DNA from: Burkholderiales bacterium
Lineage (GTDB): Bacteria > Pseudomonadota > Gammaproteobacteria > Burkholderiales > Burkholderiaceae_C
NCBI GenBank assembly: GCA_026932235.1
Contig: JAIXKR010000071.1
Span: 1 to 38,457, forward strand
DNA length: 38,457 bases
Direction: 5' to 3'
A program made the position numbers and the translations under genes. Positions 8,924 through 17,056 of the stretch are shown piece after piece; positions within the stretch are counted from its first letter, which is position 1, and each line of letters begins with the position of its first letter. A model generated the notes under the pieces. It was not told the origin of the DNA, ran no database searches, and saw nothing but the letters and a program-made list of their open reading frames with translations.

Positions 8924-8975
8924 GGGTCGCGGCGGGGCAAAAGCGTCGATTCTCCACCAGCCTAAACTGCGTGCC

Positions 8976-10274
8976 GTGCAGGCTTCAACCGTATCGCTCG
9001 TCTTCGCCGTGGTCGTGCTGCTGTGGTTCGCACTGCGCCTTTGGCTGGCGCAGCGGCAGATCCGCCACGTGGCGCGGCACCGCGACGAGGTGCCCGCCCC
9101 CTTCGCCACCACGGTCTCGGCGGCAGCACACCGGCGCGCAGCCGACTACACCATCGCCAGGGCGCGCCTGGGCATGCTCGGCATGGCCCTCGGCACCGCG
9201 GTCCTCGTCGGCTGGACGCTGCTGGGCGGCCTCGATCTCCTCAACGCGACACTGCGCGACGCCCTCCAGCCGCGCCTGGGCGACATGGCCTACCAGCTCG
9301 CGCTGCTGGCGGCGTTCACGCTCGTCTCGGCGCTGCTGGAGCTGCCGCTGGAGGCCTACGGCACCTTCGTGCTCGAGCAGCGTTTCGGCTTCAACCGCGT
9401 GACGCCCGCGCTCTTCGTCGCCGACCTGCTGCGCAGCGCGCTGCTGGCGCTGGTGATCGGCCTGCCGCTGGCGGCGCTCGTGCTCTGGATCATGGGCGCG
9501 GCGGGGCCGGGCTGGTGGATCTGGGCCTGGCTCGCATGGGTCGGCTTTCACCTCATGCTGCTCGTCGTCTATCCGACGCTGATCGCTCCGCTCTTCAACC
9601 GCTTCGAACCGCTGCAGGATGCGCCGCTGGCCGCGCGCGTCGCCGCGCTCATGCAGCGCTGCGGCTTCGCCGCCAAGGGGCTGTTCGTGATGGACGGCAG
9701 CCGGCGGTCGGCGCACGCCAACGCCTACTTCACGGGACTCGGCGCGTCCAAGCGGGTCGTCTTCTTCGACACCCTGCTGGCACGCCTGACCCCCGGCGAG
9801 GTGGAGGCGGTGCTGGCGCACGAACTGGGCCACTTCAAGCGCCGGCACGTGCTGGTGCGCATGATCGCGATCTTCGCCTTCAGCCTCGCGGCACTGGCGG
9901 TGCTGGGCTGGCTTGCGCGGCAGAGCGGCTTCTACGCCGGCCTCGGCGTGGCGCCCAACCTCGCGGCCCCCAACGATGCGCTGGCGCTGCTTCTCTTCGG
10001 CCTGGCGCTGCCGCCCTTCGCCTTCCTGCTGGCTCCGCTCGGCGCGATGCTGTCGCGGCGGCATGAGTTCGAGGCCGACGCCTACGCCTGCGAGCAGGCC
10101 GACGGGCGCGATCTCGCCGGCGCCCTGCTCAAGCTGCACGAGGACAACGCCAGCACGCTCACGCCCGATCCGCTCTACGTGCGCTTCTACTATTCGCACC
10201 CCCCGGCGATCGAGCGCCTGGCCGCACTCGCGGCGCTGGCCCCGGGCTCGCGCCAGGACGCGCGCGCATCTTGA
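8976..10274 (+). CDS. M48 family metallopeptidase (CAAX protease 1/Ste24-like)
   Basis: A 432-residue integral membrane zinc protease. Hydrophobic segments occur near residues 4-20, 70-90, 110-130, 155-180, 190-210, 295-315 and 330-350. The zinc motif is HELGH (282-286), with the third ligand in EFEADAYA (364-371), the normal M48A layout. The pattern LEQRFGFNR before the core is typical of Ste24-type proteins. In bacteria the role is probably membrane-protein or signal-peptide turnover; no prenyl substrate is implied. The start is the GTG at 8976 ([10 protein letters not shown]), the earliest candidate that gives a TM1 at the N terminus. Its TGA overlaps the TTG start of rsgA, which suggests coupling. 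Confidence 0.9.
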   Translation: MQASTVSLVFAVVVLLWFALRLWLAQRQIRHVARHRDEVPAPFATTVSAAAHRRAADYTIARARLGMLGMALGTAVLVGWTLLGGLDLLNATLRDALQPRLGDMAYQLALLAAFTLVSALLELPLEAYGTFVLEQRFGFNRVTPALFVADLLRSALLALVIGLPLAALVLWIMGAAGPGWWIWAWLAWVGFHLMLLVVYPTLIAPLFNRFEPLQDAPLAARVAALMQRCGFAAKGLFVMDGSRRSAHANAYFTGLGASKRVVFFDTLLARLTPGEVEAVLAHELGHFKRRHVLVRMIAIFAFSLAALAVLGWLARQSGFYAGLGVAPNLAAPNDALALLLFGLALPPFAFLLAPLGAMLSRRHEFEADAYACEQADGRDLAGALLKLHEDNASTLTPDPLYVRFYYSHPPAIERLAALAALAPGSRQDARAS

Positions 10275-11215
10275 GCCGCGATCCTCGTCCGCCCGTCGAT
10301 GCCCGCCGCGCCGAAGGCGCAGCGGCCCTGGATCAGGGCCTGATCGTCGCGGCGCACGGCCGCCACGCGATCGTCGAGACGCCAGAAGGCCGGCGCCTGC
10401 GCTGCCACCTGCGCGGCAAGAGGAGCGAGCTCGTCGTCGGCGATCGCGTGCGCTGGCAGCGCAGCGGCGACGAAGGCGTGGTCGAGCACATCGAGCCGCG
10501 CCGCAACCTTCTCATGCGCCAGGACGCCTGGCGCAGCAAGTCCTTCGCCGCCAACCTCGACCAGCTGCTCCTGCTCGTCGCCGTCGAGCCGGTCTTCAGC
10601 GAATCGCAGCTCGCGCGCGCGCTGATCGCCGCCGCGGCGGCCGACATCGGGGTGCTGATCGGCCTCAACAAGGTCGACCTGCCCGCTGCCGCCGAGGCCA
10701 GGGCACGGCTGGCGCCGTACCGCACGATGGGCATCGAGGTGCTGGAGTTCTCCGCCAAAGCCCAAGCGAGCGCGACGCGGGAGCGGTTGCTCCCCTGTCT
10801 CCGCGATCGCGCGACGCTTCTCCTCGGCCCGAGCGGTGCCGGCAAGAGCACGCTCATCAACCTGCTGCTTCCCGAGGCACGCGCGCAAGTGGGCGAGCTC
10901 TCCGCGGCGCTCGCGAGCGGACGCCACACGACGACGAGCACGACCTGGTACTGGCTCGGCAGCGACCGGCGCGACGCCGTTCTCGACTCGCCGGGCTTCC
11001 AGGAATTCGGGCTGCAACAGATCGAGCCGGCGCGACTGGCTGCGCTGATGCCCGACCTCGCCGCGGAGCTCGGCCATTGCCGCTTCGCCAACTGCACGCA
11101 CCGGCAGGAGCCGCAGTGCGGCGTGCAGGCGGCGGTACGGGCCGGGCGCGTCAGCGCCTCGCGCTGGCGCATCTACCGCGAGCTCCACGAGGAGCTCTCG
11201 CGGCCACGCTGGTAG
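10271..11215 (+). CDS. rsgA: ribosome small subunit-dependent GTPase A
   Basis: A 314-residue late 30S-assembly GTPase. An N-terminal OB-fold (about 20-90) precedes a circularly permuted G domain. The G4 motif NKVD (133-136) comes first, then the P-loop GPSGAGKST (186-194) and then G3 DSPGF. The C-terminal zinc site is HCRFANCTHRQEPQC. The permutation and zinc knuckle are diagnostic of RsgA. The start is probably TTG at 10271, overlapping the stop of the M48 gene as TTGA. It is convergent with the CbiB-like gene, with 66 bp of repetitive sequence between. Confidence 0.95.
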   Translation: MSRDPRPPVDARRAEGAAALDQGLIVAAHGRHAIVETPEGRRLRCHLRGKRSELVVGDRVRWQRSGDEGVVEHIEPRRNLLMRQDAWRSKSFAANLDQLLLLVAVEPVFSESQLARALIAAAAADIGVLIGLNKVDLPAAAEARARLAPYRTMGIEVLEFSAKAQASATRERLLPCLRDRATLLLGPSGAGKSTLINLLLPEARAQVGELSAALASGRHTTTSTTWYWLGSDRRDAVLDSPGFQEFGLQQIEPARLAALMPDLAAELGHCRFANCTHRQEPQCGVQAAVRAGRVSASRWRIYRELHEELSRPRW

Positions 11216-11220
11216 CGCCG

Positions 11221-11267
11221 CGCACGGGAATGCGCACGCGAATGTGCGCGGGGATGCGCGCGGAATC
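11221..11267. repeat. imperfect 12-bp tandem repeats between rsgA and the CbiB-like gene
   Basis: Units CGCACGGGAATG (11221-11232), CGCACGCGAATG (11233-11244), TGCGCGGGGATG (11245-11256) and CGCGCGGAATC (11257-11267). Units 1 and 2 differ at one base. Part of the array folds into a perfect 6-bp hairpin (GCGCAC 11232-11237 with GTGCGC 11244-11249), which could end transcription from either side although no T-run follows. Confidence 0.6.
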
Positions 11268-11281
11268 GCGGCGCGATCGCT

Positions 11282-12271
11282 TCAGCCGACGACGTTGGCC
11301 AGCGAGAGCAAGGCCAGCAGCAGCATCCACAGCACCACCGAGCGCCACACCAGCGCCACCACGCTCTGCAGATGGCCCGGCTGCGGCGGCACTCCCGGCG
11401 TCGAACCCTGTGCCTGCGTGGCGTCGGCGCTCGAGCCGTCGGTGAAGGTCTTCGAGCGGTCGGGCGTGACGCCCGGCGCTGCCGCGCCGCCGAGCTGCAT
11501 GCCCAGAGCCCCGGCGGCGGCGGCGAGGATGATGCCCTCGTTCGGGTACAGCCACAGCGCGGCGTCGCGCCGCCAGGCGCCGATGGCTTCCTCGAAGTTG
11601 CCGACCACCGCGAATCCGAACGCGGTCAGGCGTGCGGGCAGGTGGTCCATCGCCTGGAAGAGCCGGCGCGAGAGCGCCAGCAGGTGGTCGTCGGCCGGCT
11701 CGCCGAGCGTGCGGTGGCGGTAGGCCCAGAAGCGGCTGCCGAACTCGGCCATCCGGTAGAGCACCGCCCCGGTGGGCCCGAGGCCCAGAGCCGAGAGGAC
11801 GACGAACCAGAAGAAGACGCCGAAGACATGCCGGTGCGCCGCCAGGAGCGCATGCTCGATGACGTGGCGCAGGAGTTCGGTGCGCGGCAGCTCGCTCGCG
11901 TCGAGGTGACGCCACTCGGCCAGGCGGCGACGCGCCTGCGCCTCGTCGCCGCGATCGAGCGCGTCGCGGATGTCGGTGAAGTAGTGGCTGAACTGGCGAA
12001 AGCCGAGCGTGAGGTAGAGCAGTGCGACGTCGAAGGCCAGCGCCAGCAGCAGGCTGTAGCGCCGCACCAGCAGGTAGAGCGCGCAGACCAGCAGCGCCGG
12101 AACGAGCACCGACACACCCCACACGACCCAGGTGTGGCGCGGCTTGCCGGCATCGAAGTTGCGCCCGGTCCAGCGTACCCAGCCAAACAGCAGGTCGTGC
12201 ACCCGGTTGTCGCGCGGCAGCGGCTTGACCTGCTCGATCAGCAGCGCGAACAGGACGGCGAAGAAGCTCAT
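11282..12271 (-). CDS. CobD/CbiB-like (AmpE-related) integral membrane protein
   Basis: A 329-residue multi-spanning membrane protein. It starts MSFFAVLFALLIEQVKPL and continues with the pattern RQFSHYFTDIRDALDRGD found in CbiB/AmpE-type proteins. A later FFWFVVLSALGLGPTGAVLYR and a conserved YRxxxLGEPADD segment also fit that superfamily. True CbiB builds the aminopropanol arm of cobalamin, but nothing else for B12 synthesis is nearby. This solitary betaproteobacterial version is of unknown function and may act like AmpE in envelope signalling. It is downstream of the Nudix gene on the same strand (37 bp gap) and convergent with rsgA. Start at ATG 12271, immediately before the first membrane helix. 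The Ser/Thr/Pro-rich stretch near residues 260-290 is probably a linker. Confidence 0.78.
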   Translation of the reverse strand: MSFFAVLFALLIEQVKPLPRDNRVHDLLFGWVRWTGRNFDAGKPRHTWVVWGVSVLVPALLVCALYLLVRRYSLLLALAFDVALLYLTLGFRQFSHYFTDIRDALDRGDEAQARRRLAEWRHLDASELPRTELLRHVIEHALLAAHRHVFGVFFWFVVLSALGLGPTGAVLYRMAEFGSRFWAYRHRTLGEPADDHLLALSRRLFQAMDHLPARLTAFGFAVVGNFEEAIGAWRRDAALWLYPNEGIILAAAAGALGMQLGGAAAPGVTPDRSKTFTDGSSADATQAQGSTPGVPPQPGHLQSVVALVWRSVVLWMLLLALLSLANVVG

Positions 12272-12308
12272 CGCGCGCGATGATAGGCGGCGCGGGTGCG
12301 CGTCGTCC

Positions 12309-13010
12309 TCAGGGGCGCAGGAAGTGGTAGAGATTACGCAGCATGGCCGCGGTGGCACCCCAGATGAAGTACTCGCGCCCCGTGGGCACCGGCGAGCGCC
12401 AGGGCATCGAGAGGAACTGGCGATCGCTGCCCTCGAAGCGGAAGAGGTGGCGCCGGTGGTGCGCCGGCGTCATCAGGTAGGGCAGCGGCACTTCGAAGGC
12501 CTCGGCCACCTCCTGCGGATCGGGATGGAGCGGCAGCGAGGGCTGCACCAGCGCCACGACCGGCGTGACGACGAAGCGCGTGATCGTGGTGTACTCCGGC
12601 AGCCGCCCGAGCACCTCGACCTGGCCGGGCTGCAGGCCGACCTCCTCCTGCGCCTCGCGCAGCGCCGTCGCCTCGGCGCTCTCGTCCTCGGGCTCGCTGC
12701 GCCCGCCGGGAAAGCTGATCTGCCCGGCATGGTCGCGCAGGTGCTCGGTGCGCCGCGTCAGCAGCACGTGCAGCGCATCCTCGCGCGGCACAAGGCCGAC
12801 CAGCACCGCCGCGCGCGCGGGGGCGCGATCGGGCCCGGCAAGCGCGCCGTCGCCGCGCAGCGGCGCCGCGAAGCTCCGCGCCTGGCGAAAGCGCTCGCGC
12901 AGCGAATCCGCCGTCAGCAGCGCGGGGTCGACCGGGTCGAGGTGATGGTCGTCGCCGATCACCGGAACGGCGTGCGGATCGGTGATGCGGGGCTGACTGG
13001 AGGACCTCAT
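12309..13010 (-). CDS. CoA pyrophosphatase (Nudix hydrolase, NudL-like)
   Basis: A 233-residue Nudix hydrolase expected to split CoA and its derivatives into phosphopantetheine and adenosine 3',5'-diphosphate. Residues about 83-104 carry the CoA-specific signature LLTRRTEHLRDHAGQISFPGG (LLTxR-x4-R-x3-G-x3-FPGG). The Nudix core TALREAQEEVGL follows and supplies the metal-binding glutamates. The loop between FPGG and the RE pair is about one residue longer than the textbook Nudix box. The N-terminal 45 residues are variable. Start at ATG 13010; the gap to rplS (13011-13202) contains the rplS terminator and, presumably, this gene's promoter, which I could not pin down. Confidence 0.88.
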   Translation of the reverse strand: MRSSSQPRITDPHAVPVIGDDHHLDPVDPALLTADSLRERFRQARSFAAPLRGDGALAGPDRAPARAAVLVGLVPREDALHVLLTRRTEHLRDHAGQISFPGGRSEPEDESAEATALREAQEEVGLQPGQVEVLGRLPEYTTITRFVVTPVVALVQPSLPLHPDPQEVAEAFEVPLPYLMTPAHHRRHLFRFEGSDRQFLSMPWRSPVPTGREYFIWGATAAMLRNLYHFLRP

Positions 13011-13140
13011 CGGGTATGCGAACCCAGGACGATGCCGGATGCTAGGCGCGGAACGCGGGCGACGAGCGCCCGAAATGCGCGGTCATGCTGCCATATGGGG
13101 ATCGATCGGTGTTCCCCAAGCCCCCAAGCCGCCCGCCAAC

Positions 13141-13171
13141 GCGAAAGGCCGCCTCGGCGGCGGCCTTTCGC
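13141..13171 (-). terminator. terminator hairpin after rplS
   Basis: Perfect 13-bp inverted repeat (GCGAAAGGCCGCC 13141-13153, GGCGGCCTTTCGC 13159-13171) with a 5-nt loop, 32 bp past the rplS stop. There is no long T-run after the stem; only the stem's own TTT is present. Still the obvious end of the rpsP operon. Confidence 0.75.
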
Positions 13172-13202
13172 TGCCTCGGGCATGTGCCCCGGCGGCGCGA
13201 AC

Positions 13203-13556
13203 TCAGGCCAGCTTCTCCTTGATGCGGGCGGACTTGCCGCTGCGCTGACGCAGGTAGTAGAGCTTGGCGCGGCGCACGTCGCCGCGGCGCTTGACCTCGA
13301 TGCTCGCCAGCAAGGGGCTGTAGAGCTGGAAGCTGCGCTCCACGCCTTCGCCGCTCGAGATCTTGCGCACGATGAAGCTGCTGTTGAGGCCGCGGTTGCG
13401 CTTGGCGATGACGACACCTTCGTAGGCCTGCACGCGCTTGCGCGTGCCTTCGACGACGTTGACGTTGACGATCACCGTGTCGCCGGGGGCGAATTCGGGA
13501 ATCTTGCGGTTCAGCCGAGCAATCTCTTCCTGCTCGAGGGTGGCGATCAGGTCCAC
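13203..13556 (-). CDS. rplS: 50S ribosomal protein L19
   Basis: A 117-residue L19, located at the 30S-50S interface. Recognisable throughout: [55 protein letters not shown], and the basic C terminus [23 protein letters not shown]. The start is GTG at 13556, preceded by a good Shine-Dalgarno (GGAG, 6 nt away). Longer in-frame readings extend into unrelated sequence. It is the last gene of rpsP-rimM-trmD-rplS. A perfect -10 hexamer 79 nt upstream (13640-13635) may give it a promoter of its own, which would help match L19 output to the other ribosomal proteins. Confidence 0.97.
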   Translation of the reverse strand: MDLIATLEQEEIARLNRKIPEFAPGDTVIVNVNVVEGTRKRVQAYEGVVIAKRNRGLNSSFIVRKISSGEGVERSFQLYSPLLASIEVKRRGDVRRAKLYYLRQRSGKSARIKEKLA

Positions 13557-13634
13557 GCGGTTCTCCAGGATCGATCGTACGCGGGTTGGTTGAAAGAAGA
13601 AGCGATGGCCCGCCAGAGGATCGCAAAGCCGGCC

Positions 13635-13640
13635 ATTATA
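13635..13640 (-). promoter_or_regulatory. candidate internal rplS promoter (-10)
   Basis: On the minus strand this reads TATAAT, a perfect -10, just past the trmD stop and 79 nt before the rplS start. No convincing -35 lies 16-18 bp upstream. The 86-bp trmD-rplS gap is the longest inside the operon, leaving room for a promoter and leader. Confidence 0.45.
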
Positions 13641-13642
13641 GG

Positions 13643-14410
13643 TCAAGGACTTCGAGGTGGCGCCTGTGGAAGCGCCGCGAGAAAGCGCTCGTCTTCCGCC
13701 GAGAGTCGCCCGGCAAGGCGCGCGGCGGCGATCAGGTCGGGACGCAGGCGCGCGCTGCGCTCGAGCGCGCGCTGGCGGCGCCAGCGCGCAATCTCGCCAT
13801 GATGGCCCGAAAGCAGCACCGGCGGCACCGGGATCGCGCCGTCCGGCGTGCACCAGAGCTCGGGTCGGCTGTAGGCCGGGCCTTCGAGCAGGCCGTCGGA
13901 AAAGCTGTCCTGCTCGTGCGACGCCGCCTGCAGCACACCGGGCTGCAGGCGGGCGATCGCGTCCAGCAGCACGAGCGCGGGCAGCTCGCCGCCGGAGAGC
14001 ACGTAGTCGCCCAGGCTGATCTCCAGCGTCACGTGACGGTCGATGAAGCGCTGGTCGATGCCTTCGTAGCGCCCGCACAGCAGCACGCCGCCCTCACCCG
14101 CCGCGAGTTGCTGCACCAGCGCCTGCGTCAACGCGCGGCCGCCGGGCGAGAAGCTGATGACCGCCGGCGCGGCGCCGCGGTCGGCGCGCACCGCGTCCAG
14201 GGCGCGCTGCAGCGGCTCGGCCAGCATCACCATGCCCGGGCCGCCGCCGAAGGGGCGGTCATCGACGCGGCGGTAGTTGCCGTCGGCGAAGTCCCGCAGC
14301 GGCCACAGGCGGACATCGACCTGTCCCGATTCGAACGCACGGCGCGTGACGCCGCTGGCCAGATGCGGAGCGAACAGCTCGGGAAACAGCGTGAGGACGT
14401 CGAAGCGCAT
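13643..14410 (-). CDS. trmD: tRNA (guanine-N1-)-methyltransferase
   Basis: A 255-residue SPOUT enzyme that makes m1G37 next to the anticodon, preventing +1 frameshifts. It begins [13 protein letters not shown]. The trefoil-knot SAM site is formed by [14 protein letters not shown] and [26 protein letters not shown]. The catalytic GGGPGM ([11 protein letters not shown]) is present, and the C terminus ends with the helical [16 protein letters not shown] domain. Third gene of the rpsP operon, 14 bp after rimM. The ATG at 14410 fits the family exactly. Confidence 0.97.
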   Translation of the reverse strand: MRFDVLTLFPELFAPHLASGVTRRAFESGQVDVRLWPLRDFADGNYRRVDDRPFGGGPGMVMLAEPLQRALDAVRADRGAAPAVISFSPGGRALTQALVQQLAAGEGGVLLCGRYEGIDQRFIDRHVTLEISLGDYVLSGGELPALVLLDAIARLQPGVLQAASHEQDSFSDGLLEGPAYSRPELWCTPDGAIPVPPVLLSGHHGEIARWRRQRALERSARLRPDLIAAARLAGRLSAEDERFLAALPQAPPRSP

Positions 14411-14424
14411 CGCGCCGCCGCGGC

Positions 14425-15072
14425 TCAGGCGTCGGGCTCCCAGTCGACGTGGATCGTGCCGGCCGCACGATCCACGCGATCGACGTAGGCCTCGACGAAG
14501 GGGATCAGCAGCTCGGGCGCATCCGCCGCCGCCGGCTGCAGGCACAGCACGCAGTGCGGCCCGGTCTCGATCAACTGCGTGACGGTACCCAGCAACAGGT
14601 CCGCGCGGTTGCGGACGGTCAGCCCGATGAGGTCGACCCAGTAGAACTCGTCGTCCGCGGTCGGCGGAAAGCCCGATCGCGGCAGGAAGACGCGCGCGCC
14701 GGCCAGCGCCTGTGCGGCGTCGCGGTCGTTCAGCCCGCGGCATCGGGCGACGACCAGATCGCCCTGCGCACGCACCTCCGCCACGTGCAGCACGCGCGGC
14801 TGCGGCGTCGGCGCCATCGGCGCGGCGCGTTCGTCGGCTAGCAGCCACCAGCGACGCGCCTCGAGCAGCGCCTGCGGCTGCGCGGCGTAGGGCTTGAGCC
14901 GGAGGCCGCCCCTCACGCCCCAGGCGCCGAGCACGCGTGCGACCTCGACCGCGTCCCCGGGTAGCTGCGAATCGCCCGGCACGTCCGGCACAAACGACGA
15001 AGCCGGACCGCTCGGATCCGGCTTCGCGGGGGCGGTCCGGCGCGGCCGGCCGGCCCTGCGTGCGTCGGGCAT
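14425..15072 (-). CDS. rimM: 16S rRNA processing protein RimM
   Basis: 30S maturation factor binding S19 in the 30S head. The RimM N-domain is AVEVARVLGAWGVRGGLRLKPY and the C-terminal PRC-barrel is DEFYWVDLIGLTVRN...LLIPFVEAYVDRVD. As drawn from the ATG at 15072 the protein has 215 residues with an odd Arg/Pro-rich extension of about 40 residues. Part of that extension is encoded by a perfect 10-bp inverted repeat (14998-15026). Two in-frame GTG codons just after the hairpin, at 14991 and 14982, give 188 or 185 residues, closer to the family norm, so the real start may be there. No start has a clear Shine-Dalgarno, in keeping with the low expression known for RimM in E. coli. Confidence 0.93.
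   Translation of the reverse strand: MPDARRAGRPRRTAPAKPDPSGPASSFVPDVPGDSQLPGDAVEVARVLGAWGVRGGLRLKPYAAQPQALLEARRWWLLADERAAPMAPTPQPRVLHVAEVRAQGDLVVARCRGLNDRDAAQALAGARVFLPRSGFPPTADDEFYWVDLIGLTVRNRADLLLGTVTQLIETGPHCVLCLQPAAADAPELLIPFVEAYVDRVDRAAGTIHVDWEPDA
14998..15026 (-). promoter_or_regulatory. intercistronic rpsP-rimM hairpin
   Basis: Perfect 10-bp arms CGAAGCCGGA (14998-15007) and TCCGGCTTCG (15017-15026) with a 9-nt loop that can add three more pairs. On the transcript it sits about 70 nt after the rpsP stop, directly before the GTG candidates for rimM, and is followed by a weakly T-rich TCGTTTGTG. It could be a partial terminator or a translational brake. Confidence 0.6.
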
Positions 15073-15094
15073 GCCAGGCCGCCCTCGACGCCCC

Positions 15095-15346
15095 TCAGGC
15101 AGCAGCCTTCCTGGCCTGGTCGAGCAGGCGCGCGACGGTCGGCGACACCTGCGCGCCCACGCCGGTCCAGTAACTCACGCGGTCCAGCGCCAGGCGAAGC
15201 GGCTGCTCGGCACCGGCGGCCATCGGGTTGTAGAAGCCCACGCGCTCGATGAAGCGGCCGTCGCGGCGCTCGCGCGAGTCGGCCACCACCACGTTGAAGA
15301 AGGGGCGCTTCTTGGCGCCGCCGCGGGCCAGTCGGATCACGACCAT
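15095..15346 (-). CDS. rpsP: 30S ribosomal protein S16
   Basis: An 83-residue S16, a 5'-domain 30S protein. The start [41 protein letters not shown] is the standard S16 pattern, followed by the conserved [25 protein letters not shown] Shine-Dalgarno AAGGA lies 9 nt before the ATG. It heads the rpsP-rimM-trmD-rplS operon, whose order is conserved across Proteobacteria. The 5' region (15347-15526) holds a perfect -10 and a large hairpin. Confidence 0.98.
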   Translation of the reverse strand: MVVIRLARGGAKKRPFFNVVVADSRERRDGRFIERVGFYNPMAAGAEQPLRLALDRVSYWTGVGAQVSPTVARLLDQARKAAA

Positions 15347-15422
15347 GTCAGTTCGTCCTTGTCATCTGTCGATTGCGACCGCCGCGCCAGGAGACACCGC
15401 AGGTGCGGGCTGGGTCGAGAAC

Positions 15423-15460
15423 GGGGCCTGTGCCGGAATCGCCGTTCCCGCAAAGGCCCT
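15423..15460 (-). promoter_or_regulatory. large hairpin in the rpsP leader
   Basis: GGGGCCTGTGCCGGAA (15423-15438) pairs with TTCCCGCAAAGGCCCT (15445-15460). By eye this gives 13 Watson-Crick pairs plus one G-U, two single mismatches and a 6-nt loop. It lies inside the predicted rpsP leader, about 75 nt before the start codon. No T-run follows, so it is more likely a leader structure than a terminator. Confidence 0.55.
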
Positions 15461-15520
15461 TGTCCCTCGGCGGCGTAGATACATGCCGGGCCAAGCCCTG
15501 GCCGCCGCCGGGAACCGGGC

Positions 15521-15526
15521 ATTATA
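15521..15526 (-). promoter_or_regulatory. candidate rpsP promoter (-10)
   Basis: Reads TATAAT on the minus strand, embedded in otherwise GC-rich sequence. It predicts a leader of roughly 165-170 nt for rpsP. The -35 region is not recognisable. Confidence 0.5.
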
Positions 15527-15568
15527 GACCCCCCCGCCGCGCCGTGCGGCGAGCCGGCCACGCCCCCG

Positions 15569-16000
15569 ATGCACTACCGCTCCAAGACTTGCGCCACCTG
15601 GATCGCCCTTGCCGCGGGCTCGCTCGGCCTGCACCGCCTCTACCTGCACGGCTGGCGCGACCTGCTGGCCTGGCTCCACCCACTCCCCACGCTGGCCGGC
15701 CTCGTGGGCGTGCTGCGCATGCGCGAACTGGGGCAGGACGACCGCCTCGCCTGGGTCCTCCTGCCGCTGCTCGGCGTGATGGTCTGCGTCGGGCTCATCA
15801 GCGCGATCGTCTACGGCCTCACCCCCGACGAGCGCTGGGCCGCGCGCCGCAACCCGGGCCAGCCCGCCCGCGCCACCGGCTGGGGGCCGGTGCTCGGCGT
15901 CATGCTCGCGCTGCTGCTGGCGGGAATCGTGCTCATGAGCACGATCGCCTTCGCCTTCCAGAAGCTCTTCGAATGGCAGGGCGGCAGCCTGCCGACCTGA
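15569..16000 (+). CDS. small membrane protein with a TM2-like motif
   Basis: 143 residues, mostly hydrophobic. The start MHYRSKTCATWIALAAGSLGLHRLYLHGWRD resembles the TM2 domain signature, in which two helices are joined by a turn with G-x-x-G-x-H-R-x-Y-L. Further helices follow at about 38-50, 61-83 and 105-128. Function unknown; similar small proteins occur in many betaproteobacteria. It is divergent from rpsP and convergent with the phosphate transporter (15 bp between stops). The ATG at 15569 begins a clean N terminus. No Shine-Dalgarno is obvious. Confidence 0.8.
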   Translation: MHYRSKTCATWIALAAGSLGLHRLYLHGWRDLLAWLHPLPTLAGLVGVLRMRELGQDDRLAWVLLPLLGVMVCVGLISAIVYGLTPDERWAARRNPGQPARATGWGPVLGVMLALLLAGIVLMSTIAFAFQKLFEWQGGSLPT

Positions 16001-16015
16001 GCGCCGGACCCGCGA

Positions 16016-17026
16016 TCAGAACAGCAACAGGCTGAGGCCGTAGCCCAAGGCGGCGATGAGCGCTGTCGCGGGAATCGTCAGCACCCACGCCAGCACGATG
16101 TTCCACGCCAGGCCCCAGCGCACCGCCGAGGCGTTGCGCACCGAGCCGACGCCGAAGATCGCTCCGGTGATGGTGTGCGTGGTCGACACCGGCACCCCGA
16201 GACCGGTGGCGACGAAAAGCGTCATCGCGCCGCCGGTCTCGGCGCAGAAGCCGCCCACCGGCTTGAGCTTGGTGATGCGCTGGCCCATGGTCTTCACGAT
16301 GCGCCAGCCGCCGAACATCGTGCCCAGGCCGATGGCCAGATAGCAGCTCCAGATCACCCAGGCCGGCGGCATCGCGTCGCCGGCGGCCGTGTGGCCCGAG
16401 GCGATGAGCAGCAGCCAGATGATGCCGATCGTCTTCTGCGCGTCGTTGCCGCCGTGCCCGAGCGAATACATCCCCGCCGAGGCGAGCTGCAGGCGGCGGA
16501 ACCAGCGGTCGACGCGCAGCGGGGCGCTGCGCCGGAAGATCCAGGCCACGGCCACCATCATCAGCCCGCCGAGGACGAAGCCCATCACCGGCGCGACGAA
16601 GATGAAGAGCAGCGTCTTCGTCAGGCCCGGCAGCAGCAGCGGCCCCGTTCCCGCCTTCGCCAGCGTGGCGCCGACGATGCCGCCGATGAGCGCGTGCGAA
16701 CTGCTGGAGGGAATGCCGTAGAGCCAGGTGATGACGTTCCACGCGATCGCGCCGACGAGCGCACCGAAGACGACATGCGAGTCGACGATCCCCGGCTCGA
16801 CGATTCCCTTGCCCACGGTCGCCGCCACCTTGAGGTGGAAGATGAGCACCGCGGCGACGTTGAAGAACGCGGCGAACAGCACCGCGTGCTGCGGCTTGAG
16901 CACGCCGGTGGAGACGACGGTGGCGATGGAGTTCGCGGCGTCGTGGAAGCCGTTCATGAAGTCGAACACGAGGGCCAGGGTGACCAGCGTCACCACCACC
17001 CAGAGCGCGGTCGGGGCTGCCTGCAT
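16016..17026 (-). CDS. pit: inorganic phosphate transporter, Pit family
   Basis: A 336-residue low-affinity phosphate (metal-phosphate):proton symporter of the inner membrane. The inverted-repeat signatures are FDFMNGFHDAANSIATVVST near the N terminus and SLGHGGNDAQKTIGI in the second half. Each is accompanied by a conserved serine turn (PSSSSHALIGGIVG and PVSTTHTITGAIFG). It lies 30 bp downstream of the DUF47 gene on the same strand, a common pairing in which the DUF47 protein modulates the transporter. No Pho box was found upstream of the pair. Confidence 0.93.
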   Translation of the reverse strand: MQAAPTALWVVVTLVTLALVFDFMNGFHDAANSIATVVSTGVLKPQHAVLFAAFFNVAAVLIFHLKVAATVGKGIVEPGIVDSHVVFGALVGAIAWNVITWLYGIPSSSSHALIGGIVGATLAKAGTGPLLLPGLTKTLLFIFVAPVMGFVLGGLMMVAVAWIFRRSAPLRVDRWFRRLQLASAGMYSLGHGGNDAQKTIGIIWLLLIASGHTAAGDAMPPAWVIWSCYLAIGLGTMFGGWRIVKTMGQRITKLKPVGGFCAETGGAMTLFVATGLGVPVSTTHTITGAIFGVGSVRNASAVRWGLAWNIVLAWVLTIPATALIAALGYGLSLLLF

Positions 17027-17056
17027 CGTGATCGGGTCGGGATCGCCGGGTCCGTT

